Counted from the stretch's first letter, positions 39,364 through 48,299 are shown. The stretch is 64,000 nt of DNA from an uncultured Prevotellaceae bacterium (GCA_947306175.1 CAMZFV010000014.1:1-64000), one strand, 5' to 3'. The notes: a model not told the origin generated them from the sequence alone. Numbers and translations: made by a program.

Positions 39364-39591
39364 ATGAAGTATCGGGTGGTGTTTGAATATCAGACGGAGG
39401 ACGGCGCGATGAGCGACGTCTATAATTGCCGGGACGAGCAGCAGGCGCAGGAAAAATTTGACGAGTTGCGCGACAGCCTCATGCACGCCATCGACCCCGC
39501 GTCCTGCGAGGTGGTTGACGAACCCACACATTACAGCTTGATTAACCGCGAGGTGGGCTTCTATGGCTACGTCCGCCTCCTTGCGGATTAA
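39364..39591 (+). CDS. Small conserved-looking protein downstream of HigA, unknown function
   Basis: 75 aa MKYRVVFEYQTEDGAMSDVYNCRDEQQAQEKF..., 19 nt after the higA stop. Confidence 0.55.
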   Translation: MKYRVVFEYQTEDGAMSDVYNCRDEQQAQEKFDELRDSLMHAIDPASCEVVDEPTHYSLINREVGFYGYVRLLAD

Positions 39592-39685
39592 GGTGTGTCA
39601 TTTCAGGCTCTTAATCAGCAAAATGGCCGAAACCTTTTCGCTTCGGCATTGCCAATTTTGATACAGTTACGGTGGCATGATAGCA

Positions 39686-41431
39686 TCAGTTCGATAGTAT
39701 CATGTCGATTATGTTGATGACGTCTGCTGTGCTGATTGTGCCGTCATGGTTGAAGTCGGCGCGATAGGTATTGATTTCGGTATTTTGTGTTCCCAGCAGA
39801 TAGTCAATAAGGGTTGTGGCATCTTTGACGTTGACGAGTCTGTTAAAGTCCACATCACCCATCGGGTAGGGGATGAACACATTGTTGTCAAGGAAGGCAA
39901 TGTGGCGTATCCACCAGTCGCGCAGGTATCTTAATTCGATGTCAAAGTCCAGGTCGTATCCCCCCAGGTCGCTTGCGTCTTTACTCCAGCGTGCAATCTC
40001 ACGTTTGTCGGCGCCACAGCTTTTCATTTCATTGAAGTAAGCCTCGTAGCGAGCCACAATGCTGTCGGGATTGAAGGTGGAGTCTCGCAGTTGCCAGTAG
40101 CGCTCGGTTGCCATGCCGTGGAATGAAGGATTCATGCTCCATAACCGCTTGAATGCCTTGTGTGCTCCTAAAAAATCTTCACTTCTGAACTCAACTTCAG
40201 GACCCGCATCATGGAAATGGTACCAGCCCCCTGTATTACTCCAGTATTGTCCCTGAGTGCAGTCCAAGTCCCATACAGCTATAGTCAGGCGTTTATCGGT
40301 CTGGGTGTCGTAGCACGCATAGTAGAGGTTTTTGCCGATATTGTCTGGAGCCTGAAGCAGAATCGTGAAAAGATAGTAGTCACGGAATACGGGAATATCA
40401 AAGTAATATTGGGCGCTGTCTGAGAATACCTTATCACTGGCCTGCATGGTGAATTGTATCGCATCATACAGGGTCTTGTAATTGGTCGGGCTCACATTGT
40501 CGATATTGGGATATTTAACGTCGAATTTGTCCCATGACTTTTGGGTCTCGTCAAAAGCTGTCAGCAGGTTGAATGTGGTGACGTCGCTCCATTTCATGGG
40601 TTTCCACAGTCCCCCATGAAACACCCCGTTCTCTTCGTCATACTTCTTGAGCTTGAGCTGCTGACGGTCCATGTGCTCGTTCAGGATGTAGATGCCCATG
40701 TATTCATCATTGAGAAACACCTCAACAAAGTCTCCGCGCACGTAGCTGCGCGGCGTTTTGGGCTCATAGGAAGCATAATAGGGCGCAGAAGCGAAGTCGG
40801 CCCAGATTTCAGCTGCTATTCGGTTGCGTACCCGTGAGAAATCTATTTGTCCAGCGTCTAATCTCCAGTGGAAATCGCTGCGCAGACCGAAGAAGGACAT
40901 ATCCTTCTCGTTATCCTTCGTTCTTGCTTCATCGGTATAAAACTTCAAGTGGAAGTTATGTTTGTTTCGTTGAGGATAGGCTGTCGAACTGCCTGCCCAG
41001 CGCACACGAGAATAGATGGTCTCCTGTGAGCTGGAGTCGGGAATAGTAACAATGACCGTGCCGTCATGATAGGGCCTTTTCTCATAATTGCCATAGATCT
41101 GGATCACGGGCCAATAGGTGAACTGGATGTTGGCTTCAATCGTTTTTCCGCTGCTGACTGCAACCAGATGATAGGTCGAGTCGGGGCCAACGTTGTGAAA
41201 CGTATAGCTGTCGGTCACCTGCACGCCACCGATAGAACATTTTGTCACCGATTCATCAAGGGTCACCGACGCAGTGTAATCGGTGCTGTAAACTGTCTTT
41301 GGCACAGCAATCAGCCATGTCCCTGTCAGGTTGTCAACAGCGGCTTTCTTGCCGTCAAACAGTACTTGAGCCGACAATGACATGACACTCAAACAAACGC
41401 ATATCAGCGAAATGATGATACTTTTGTTCAT
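39686..41431 (-). CDS. CotH-kinase family secreted protein with C-terminal dockerin-like repeats
   Basis: CotH-like core (FFGLRSDFHWRLDAGQIDFSRVRNRIAAEIW, YVRGDFVEVFLNDEYMGIYILNEHMDRQQLKLKK); tail GDVDFNRLVNVKDATTLIDYLLG...ADFNHDGTISTADVINIIDMIL. Confidence 0.85.
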   Translation of the reverse strand: MNKSIIISLICVCLSVMSLSAQVLFDGKKAAVDNLTGTWLIAVPKTVYSTDYTASVTLDESVTKCSIGGVQVTDSYTFHNVGPDSTYHLVAVSSGKTIEANIQFTYWPVIQIYGNYEKRPYHDGTVIVTIPDSSSQETIYSRVRWAGSSTAYPQRNKHNFHLKFYTDEARTKDNEKDMSFFGLRSDFHWRLDAGQIDFSRVRNRIAAEIWADFASAPYYASYEPKTPRSYVRGDFVEVFLNDEYMGIYILNEHMDRQQLKLKKYDEENGVFHGGLWKPMKWSDVTTFNLLTAFDETQKSWDKFDVKYPNIDNVSPTNYKTLYDAIQFTMQASDKVFSDSAQYYFDIPVFRDYYLFTILLQAPDNIGKNLYYACYDTQTDKRLTIAVWDLDCTQGQYWSNTGGWYHFHDAGPEVEFRSEDFLGAHKAFKRLWSMNPSFHGMATERYWQLRDSTFNPDSIVARYEAYFNEMKSCGADKREIARWSKDASDLGGYDLDFDIELRYLRDWWIRHIAFLDNNVFIPYPMGDVDFNRLVNVKDATTLIDYLLGTQNTEINTYRADFNHDGTISTADVINIIDMILSN

Positions 41432-41574
41432 TGCAATTATTCTGAAGGTTTAATATCGGGTACGTTTATGTGTTATAGACCGCAAAAATAGCAATAAAAA
41501 AGCAGACACGCCAAAAATAGTAGTGTTTTTCGGCGAGTAAATTAATGTGGTTTATTATGTCTTTATTCGGTGTT

Positions 41575-41616
41575 ACAAAAAAACACAGCACCGAAGCTTT
41601 GTGCCTCGGTGCTGTG
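41575..41616 (-). terminator. Intrinsic terminator of the M56 gene
   Basis: Minus strand cacagcaccgaggcacaaagcttcggtgctgtg followed by a T run. Confidence 0.85.
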
Positions 41617-41647
41617 CCCTTTAATATCTAAAGGATTGGTTTTGAGT

Positions 41648-42922
41648 TTACTTCTTCTTGGATCCATCGTCACCACCTTGGAGCTTGAAAATGAGCGGCA
41701 GGTTGTACCACACCGGAACAGGCTTGCCGTCCTGACGGCCGGGAATGAACTTGGGCAATGACTTGACCACGCGGATGGCCTCGGCATCAAGTTCCTCATT
41801 AACCGAGCGGGCGATACTGATATTGCCGATCTCACCGGTCTCGTCAACGATGAATCGCACAATCACTCGGCCCTCGATGTTGTTCTTGGCAGCGCTTTCG
41901 GGATAATGTACATTCTGTGACAGAAAAGCGATCATTGCTTCCTGGCCACCAGGGAACTCGGGCAGTTGCTCAACAGTTTCATAAACTTTTTTATTACCCT
42001 CGGTAGATGCTGTTTTGGTTTGCGGGTTGGCAAAGGCCAACAGCGCCAATGCGACCACAGGCACCACAGCCAGCGCACGCAGTTTGTTCCATCGGCTGCT
42101 TTTGTTAATCGTCATCATACGGATTCGTTTTTTTAAAGATTGATAATTGAAGCTATTTGCCATCGAGAATAGCTGGTCCCCGACGGACTTTCTGATCAGC
42201 AGCAACTGGTACTGCTTAGCGTCGACGCCTTCTTTAAGTACGGCCTCATCGGCCTCATATTCGTGCACCTGCCTCAATTCATGGCACATCAGCCAGGCGG
42301 CAGGGTTCCACCATTGGAACAGGGTGACCAGCCCCATGAACAGCACGTCCCAGGAATGACGCAACCCGATGTGGGCCTGCTCGTGGATAAGGATTTCGCG
42401 CGCGTTGTCACGATAGTCCTGTTCATTGATCACAATGTGCTTGAAATAGCTGAACGGGGATATATCGCCAGGAAGCACATGCAATGTGATACCGCCAGGC
42501 AACGACTCTTTGCGACCCGTTTTCATCAGTCGGTGCAGGCTCCATTGGCTATGCAGTAGCCAGGCAAGCGCCATGACAACCCCAACGAAATAGACTACCG
42601 TGGCCACGTTCAGCGCATTCCATGGCTGTGCCCCCTGCTGGGTCTGGACGTCACTGGCAGGACCAACGATGATGTCATCCAGCACGATTATCCCTCCGGC
42701 GACCGCTGCGGGAGCATCCAGTGTGAGCCGGATCCAGGGCAGCACCAGGGCAAGCGCCATGGTTGCCAACAATGCCACGCGGTTGAAGCGGTGGAAGGTC
42801 TCGCGGCTGAGCAGCAGTTTCCACAGCAGGTAAAATGCGATAAGGCAGAGGCCCACTTTGATTTGATAGATGAGTAACATGGCGATAGGGATTTTACTGT
42901 TGGTTGTTCTGTTCCACTTCAC
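41648..42922 (-). CDS. BlaR1-type M56 membrane metallopeptidase with C-terminal TonB_C-like domain
   Basis: N-terminal TMs, HEQAHIGLRHSWDVL zinc motif, VHEYEADEAVL, C-terminal GRVIVRFIVDETGEIGNISIARSVNEELDAEAIRVVKSLPKFIPG. Confidence 0.9.
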   Translation of the reverse strand: MKWNRTTNSKIPIAMLLIYQIKVGLCLIAFYLLWKLLLSRETFHRFNRVALLATMALALVLPWIRLTLDAPAAVAGGIIVLDDIIVGPASDVQTQQGAQPWNALNVATVVYFVGVVMALAWLLHSQWSLHRLMKTGRKESLPGGITLHVLPGDISPFSYFKHIVINEQDYRDNAREILIHEQAHIGLRHSWDVLFMGLVTLFQWWNPAAWLMCHELRQVHEYEADEAVLKEGVDAKQYQLLLIRKSVGDQLFSMANSFNYQSLKKRIRMMTINKSSRWNKLRALAVVPVVALALLAFANPQTKTASTEGNKKVYETVEQLPEFPGGQEAMIAFLSQNVHYPESAAKNNIEGRVIVRFIVDETGEIGNISIARSVNEELDAEAIRVVKSLPKFIPGRQDGKPVPVWYNLPLIFKLQGGDDGSKKK

Positions 42923-43262
42923 GAATGAGTTCCTTCAACTCCTCCACGCTGACCTTCTCGCTCTTGACAAGGGCCGAGACGGCACTCAGGTAGGATTTGC
43001 CGAAAAACTTGTTGACCACGTTGGTCAACGAGCCGCCACGATACTCCTCGCGGCTGATGCGCGCAAAATACTGGAAGCAGCGGGCAGTGATCGCCTTGTG
43101 GCCCAGGAAGCCTTTCTCCTCCAATATCTTGATCAATGTAGCCAAGGTGTTCACATGGGGGCGGGGCTCATCATAATAGGCCTGCAACTCGCGCACAAGC
43201 ATGGGACCGTGATCCCACATCCGCTCCATGATTTCCTCTTCTTTTTGTGTTAACTGTTTCAT
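42894..43262 (-). CDS. BlaI/MecI/CopY family transcriptional repressor
   Basis: 122 aa; LTQKEEEIMERMWDHGPMLVRELQAYYDEPRPHVNTLATLIKILEEKGFLGHK. Confidence 0.93.
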   Translation of the reverse strand: MKQLTQKEEEIMERMWDHGPMLVRELQAYYDEPRPHVNTLATLIKILEEKGFLGHKAITARCFQYFARISREEYRGGSLTNVVNKFFGKSYLSAVSALVKSEKVSVEELKELIREVEQNNQQ

Positions 43263-43296
43263 TTTTCCAGCCTTTTTTTGGTTTTACGATGCAAAT

Positions 43297-43348
43297 TAAC
43301 TAATTCATTTAGTTATGTGCCAAATTATTTTAGTTAATAAAACTAAAA
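43297..43348. promoter_or_regulatory. Two AACTAA/TTAGTT dyads upstream of blaI-like gene (candidate operators)
   Basis: TAACTAA-ttcat-TTAGTTA (43297-43315) and TTTTAGTT-aataa-AACTAAAA (43328-43348). Confidence 0.6.
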
Positions 43349-43578
43349 ATATTAGTTTTTCTTTTTTCCCCACATAATTTCGCTCGATTTTTTGTTGATG
43401 TTTTATGACTGAAACGACGAATTACCTTGAAATGACCTTTTTCTTTTTTTAATAGTTGAAAATCAGATATTTTTGTCATGAAGAATGACCATTGAATGCT
43501 AGCCGTTTTCCGTAAATTCGTTGTAATTTTGCAAGCGAGAGTTAATCCGTTTTTATCAACCAAAATCAATTGACTGAT

Positions 43579-45285
43579 ATGAAACACACTAATTTTATTG
43601 TAATGATTAAGGCCACGAAACTCATTTTTCTCTCGGGTTTTGTGATGATGACCATCTTCTCGGCTTTCGCAAACGGCAACGGCAATGCTAATGCTGGGGT
43701 GATGCCTGAGAACGAGAATGCCCCATTGGCCGTATCTCAGCAGAATGAGAGCAGCAGCAAGGATGATTTTGCTTGCAACCTGTTCCGTACCATCTACGAG
43801 CAGAAAAAGCGCAGCACCATCGTGTCGCCCATCAGCGTGGGCTACCTGTTAGGAATGCTCAACGAGGGAGCCGACGGCAAGACGCGCAGGCAGATTACCG
43901 AAGTGCTGGGTCTGGGTGATTCGGTACAGGAAATTAATGAGCACTTCAAGAAGAAGATGAATGAAGCTCAATCTGCCGACCCGAGTGTGACGGTAAAAAT
44001 CGCCAACTGCATCGATGTTACTCCGAAATACAGCATCAACCCGCAGTACAAGGCCGACATGCAGAAGTATTACAATGCCCAGGTTAGCACGGGTCCCTTC
44101 GATGCAAAAAGCATCCTGAACAGAATCAACAGCTGGTGCAGGACACACACCGACGGCATGATACCCAAAATCCTGAGCAAGAGAGAGCTCAACCCCAATC
44201 GCGTGATGTACCTGTTAAACGCCGTCTATTTCAAGGCCTCTTGGACCGACAGATTTGACCCCGAAGAAACGCGCGACATGGATTTCACAACGCTTGACGG
44301 CAAAACCGTCAAGCGCCCGATGATGCACCTAAGGACAAAGGCGGACTATGTCAATTACAACCTGTGCAAGATGTTGCGCCTGCCTTACGGCAACAAGGCC
44401 TACAGCATGTATGTGCTGCTTCCTAATGAGGGTAAGACGATCGAGGATGTCATCCAGAGCCTCTCGTCGCAAAAACTGAAGGAATGGCAATCATACATGA
44501 GGATTCAAGACGTCGATATCCTGATGCCCCGTTTCACAACCGAAAGCGAGACACATCTTGAGAAAGTGCTCTCTTCATTGGGCATGCCGTTGGCTTTCAA
44601 GGGTGGAGTTGCCGAGTTCCCCAACATGCTTCAAGGTCACAAGGACAATCTGTATGTGTCGATGATGAAGCAGAAAGCTAAAATCGAGGTCAGCGAAGAG
44701 GGAACCAGGGCCGCGGCTGTCACAATTGCTGAGATGAGTGAGTTGGGTCCGAGCAGAAATGAAATTGTGATGTTCCACGCTACGCGTCCATTTATCTATT
44801 ACATCATGGAAGAGAGCACTGGCTCCATCTTCTTCATGGGTGCCTATTGCTTTGACGAGAATGGTGTACCGGTGACCATAAAAGAATGTGAAAAAGAGCC
44901 TGAAATAGGAGTTACAGACGTCAATTCATTTCCTGTGCTGATCGATGTCTGCGAGAAGCGAAAAGAAGATGAGATTTTCACGTGTGTTGAACAGATGCCT
45001 AAATTCCTTGGAGGTGATGAAGCGCTGAAGAAATACATCGATGATCACATCAACTATCCTCCCGAGGCCGCTTGCGCTCAGGGTAAGGTGGTAGTCCAGT
45101 TTGTTGTTGACAAGGAAGGCAAGGTCGGTGAAGTCAAGGTTGTACGCTCAGTGGATAAGGACTTGGATGCCGAGGCCATCCGTCTCGTCAAGACCCTGCC
45201 CAAATTCATCCCGGCTCGCCAGAATGGTCGTCCAGTGTCCGTATGGTATACCTTGCCTGTGACATTTAAATTGAAATCTTATTGA
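43579..45285 (+). CDS. Serpin fused to C-terminal TonB_C-like domain
   Basis: Serpin core (STIVSPISVGYLLGMLNEGADGKTRRQI, NRVMYLLNAVYFKASW, EVSEEGTRAAAVTIAEM hinge, FIYYIMEESTGSIFFMG), then a linker and GKVVVQFVVDKEGKVGEVKVVRSVDKDLDAEAIRLVKTLPKFIPA. Confidence 0.92.
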   Translation: MKHTNFIVMIKATKLIFLSGFVMMTIFSAFANGNGNANAGVMPENENAPLAVSQQNESSSKDDFACNLFRTIYEQKKRSTIVSPISVGYLLGMLNEGADGKTRRQITEVLGLGDSVQEINEHFKKKMNEAQSADPSVTVKIANCIDVTPKYSINPQYKADMQKYYNAQVSTGPFDAKSILNRINSWCRTHTDGMIPKILSKRELNPNRVMYLLNAVYFKASWTDRFDPEETRDMDFTTLDGKTVKRPMMHLRTKADYVNYNLCKMLRLPYGNKAYSMYVLLPNEGKTIEDVIQSLSSQKLKEWQSYMRIQDVDILMPRFTTESETHLEKVLSSLGMPLAFKGGVAEFPNMLQGHKDNLYVSMMKQKAKIEVSEEGTRAAAVTIAEMSELGPSRNEIVMFHATRPFIYYIMEESTGSIFFMGAYCFDENGVPVTIKECEKEPEIGVTDVNSFPVLIDVCEKRKEDEIFTCVEQMPKFLGGDEALKKYIDDHINYPPEAACAQGKVVVQFVVDKEGKVGEVKVVRSVDKDLDAEAIRLVKTLPKFIPARQNGRPVSVWYTLPVTFKLKSY

Positions 45286-45308
45286 TAAATCTTTAAAACG
45301 ACACGAAA

Positions 45309-46649
45309 ATGAAACGATTTTGGATATTTGGCACAGTTGCCACAGTGGTGTTGATGAGCACCATCCTGATTTTCGCAAGCAGCAGCGTTATTAATGCTGG
45401 AGTGACGCCTGAAAAAGAGGACGCCCAATTGGCCGAATCCCAACGCAAGAAAGAGAACGCCCGATTGGCCGAATCCCAACACAAGAAAGAGGATGTCCAA
45501 TTGTCGGAATCCCAACTCAAGATGCGCGACAACAACAATGATTTTGCCTGCAACCTGTTCCGCACCATCACCAAGCAGAAAAAGGGTAGCACCATCGTGT
45601 CGCCCATCAGTGTGAGCTACCTGTTAGGCATGCTCAACGAGGGTGCTGACGGCTATACGCGCCAGCAGATTACCGATGTGCTGGGACTGGGCGGTTCAGT
45701 AAAGGAGATCAACGAGTACTTCAAGAAGATGATGAATGAAGCCTCTAATATTGACCCGTGCGTGACGGTAAAAATCGCCAACTGCATCGATGTCAACTCG
45801 GCAATGCACATCAGCCTCATTCCGCAGTACAAGGCCGACATGCAGAAGTATTACAACGCCCAGATTGATGCTTTGGACTTTTCTGACCTCAGTAGCCTAA
45901 GACACATCAACAACTGGTGCAAGACCCACACCGAGGGTATGATACCACAAATCTTAAGCGAGAAGGAGTTCGAACCCTCTACAGTGATGTACCTGTTGAA
46001 TGCCGTGTATTTCAAGGCCTCATGGGCGTGGGAGTTTGACCCCGAAGACACCCGCGACATGAACTTCACAAGAGAGAACGGCACGACTGTCAAACGCAAA
46101 ATGATGCATCGTGGCATCGAGACCGCATACTGCAAGAACGACCTGTGTGAGATGGTGTGTCTGCCTTACGGATGCGACAGTTGGAGCATGTATGTGCTGC
46201 TTCCCAACAAGGGTAAGACGATAGGCGATATCATCCGAAGCCTCTCGGCAAAAAAACTCGAGGCACTGCGAAATAACATGTCTTATTATGATCATGTCGA
46301 TATCCTGTTGCCTCGTTTCGCTACCGAAAGCGAGACACCTCTTGAGAGTGTGTTATCATCGATGGGCATGCCATCGGCATTCAGCGGGGGTGCCGAGTTC
46401 CCCAACATGGCTCAAGGGCACAAGGACGATCTGTATGTGGAGATGATGAAGCAGAAGGCCAAAATCGAGGTCAATGAGGAGGGCTCCGAGGCGGCTGCCA
46501 TCACGATTGCTGGGATGATGACATTGTCAGCAAGAATCGACGAAGAGCCAAGAACGGCAAAGTTCCACGCCACGCACCCATTCGTCTATTACATCGTTGA
46601 AAAGAGCACCGGCGCCATCTTCTTCCTAGGCACCTACTACGGAGACTAA
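45309..46649 (+). CDS. Serpin (second, tandem paralogue)
   Basis: STIVSPISVSYLLGMLNEGADGYTRQQI, VNEEGSEAAAITIAGMMTLSARIDEEPRTAKFHATHPFVYYI; signal peptide. Confidence 0.92.
   Translation: MKRFWIFGTVATVVLMSTILIFASSSVINAGVTPEKEDAQLAESQRKKENARLAESQHKKEDVQLSESQLKMRDNNNDFACNLFRTITKQKKGSTIVSPISVSYLLGMLNEGADGYTRQQITDVLGLGGSVKEINEYFKKMMNEASNIDPCVTVKIANCIDVNSAMHISLIPQYKADMQKYYNAQIDALDFSDLSSLRHINNWCKTHTEGMIPQILSEKEFEPSTVMYLLNAVYFKASWAWEFDPEDTRDMNFTRENGTTVKRKMMHRGIETAYCKNDLCEMVCLPYGCDSWSMYVLLPNKGKTIGDIIRSLSAKKLEALRNNMSYYDHVDILLPRFATESETPLESVLSSMGMPSAFSGGAEFPNMAQGHKDDLYVEMMKQKAKIEVNEEGSEAAAITIAGMMTLSARIDEEPRTAKFHATHPFVYYIVEKSTGAIFFLGTYYGD
45411..45519 (+). repeat. About 3 copies of a 36-bp coding tandem repeat in the second serpin
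   Basis: Encodes KEDAQLAESQRK / KENARLAESQHK / KEDVQLSESQLK. Confidence 0.85.
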
Positions 46650-46710
46650 CCCCCACTCATCGGCTTCCCTGTCCATGCTGCGCTAAGTGGGCCCCAGACC
46701 TTTAAAAAGC

Positions 46711-46751
46711 AAAATCGGTTGGTTTACCTCCAAGGCAAACCAACCGATTTT
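46711..46751 (+). terminator. Terminator hairpin downstream of serpins
   Basis: Perfect 15-bp stem AAAATCGGTTGGTTT / AAACCAACCGATTTT. Confidence 0.8.
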
Positions 46752-46933
46752 ACATGATGATGCTCACTATCAACAGGCGCCTGAGTTCAGATTGAGAGAA
46801 TGCGATGAAAATGCATTTTCATCGTTGGGCTTTTAAAAAAAAGAAGAGGATTTCTTGTGTATATTGATGGAAATATGTAATTTTGCCAAAAATAAAGTAC
46901 AACTTTACTTTTGTCAAGTCATAATATATCTTT

Positions 46934-48100
46934 ATGTATAACAGGATCTTATCACAGGAATTATTGCGGCTGAAACGGCTATTTCGTGTGGTTACAGTCA
47001 TTGGCCCACGCCAATCAGGGAAAACGACTTTGTGTAAAATGGTTTTCCCCAGTTACCACTATGTGAACCTTGAAGATGAGGTCATTGTAAATGAAATGGA
47101 GCTGAACCGCAAGGGATTTATTGAGCGTTATTGTGATGGCTTAATCATTGATGAGGTGCAACGTATGCCCGAGATATTGAACGCTGTCCAAGTTGTCGTT
47201 GACACTAATCCCCATGCCAACATTGTACTGACGGGAAGCAACAACCTGCAATTGTCGCAAAAGGTGACTCAATCGCTTGCAGGCAGAACCGCGATGCTTA
47301 CGTTATTGCCATTCGCATTGGCCGAATTGACGGCCCAGGACCGCTCGCTTGATGATTTTGAGATTATGCATCGCGGTTTCTATCCTGCTGTGTGGGCCGG
47401 TAATATACCTGCGCAAGACCTGTATCGTCAGTATTATAATACCTATCTGCAGCGTGACATTCAGCAGGTGATGAACATCCGCCATTTGGCGGAATTCCGC
47501 AAGTTTATCGTCATCAGTGCGTCGCGGGTAGGGTGCGAGTTCAATGCAAAGAGTATATCAAATGAGTTGGGGGTATCTCTACCTACGATTCAAGAGTGGA
47601 TGAACGTGCTGGAAGCGACATATGTGGCGTTCAGATTGCAGCCGTTTTACCGAAATATTGGCAAGAGGCTTGTAAAAACCCCCAAGGTTTATTTCTATGA
47701 TGTTGGACTCGTGTGCTATCTATTAGGTATCAGCGATGCTCACCAACTCGAAACTCATCCGCTTCGTGGGCAGATATTTGAAAACATGGTGGTGGCGGAG
47801 GTGATGAAACACCAGTTCAATCATGGCTTGGACAATAATTTGTATTTCTATCGTGATCGCAGTCAGCACGAAGTGGATATTGTGCTCGATGAGGGACTGA
47901 ACTCACTAAAGGCTTTTGAGGTGAAACTGTCGCCAGTTGCTCATCGTGATTTCTACAAGAGCCTGCAATACTTCAAGTCATTATTCGAGCAGGAAACAAG
48001 GCAAACTCAGGTAATAAATACGGGAAATGACGATAATGATGATTTGGAGATGGGTCATTTCAATTATCGCAATATTGAGAATCATTTGCTTCGGTGGTGA
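46934..48100 (+). CDS. AAA ATPase with DUF4143-like C-terminus (AAA_14)
   Basis: VVTVIGPRQSGKTTLCKMVFP Walker A, GLIIDEVQRMPEIL, DRSQHEVDIVLDEG C-terminal PD-(D/E)XK-like motif. Confidence 0.88.
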   Translation: MYNRILSQELLRLKRLFRVVTVIGPRQSGKTTLCKMVFPSYHYVNLEDEVIVNEMELNRKGFIERYCDGLIIDEVQRMPEILNAVQVVVDTNPHANIVLTGSNNLQLSQKVTQSLAGRTAMLTLLPFALAELTAQDRSLDDFEIMHRGFYPAVWAGNIPAQDLYRQYYNTYLQRDIQQVMNIRHLAEFRKFIVISASRVGCEFNAKSISNELGVSLPTIQEWMNVLEATYVAFRLQPFYRNIGKRLVKTPKVYFYDVGLVCYLLGISDAHQLETHPLRGQIFENMVVAEVMKHQFNHGLDNNLYFYRDRSQHEVDIVLDEGLNSLKAFEVKLSPVAHRDFYKSLQYFKSLFEQETRQTQVINTGNDDNDDLEMGHFNYRNIENHLLRW

Positions 48101-48299
48101 GAAGATAATAGTGGGCTGAACAGGATAGCGTTCATAATCTGGCGGTCCTCATTCGTTCCATTCGCGAAATTAGTAGTTTTAAACGTTTTGTCATTGTGGT
48201 TGAGGACGCTCAAGCCGTATCTTTGTAGCGTGGGGAGACTGTGCGCTTTTTGCGCGTTTAACAATCCCCACCCCTTCTCATCTTCTTGAGTGGACTATA

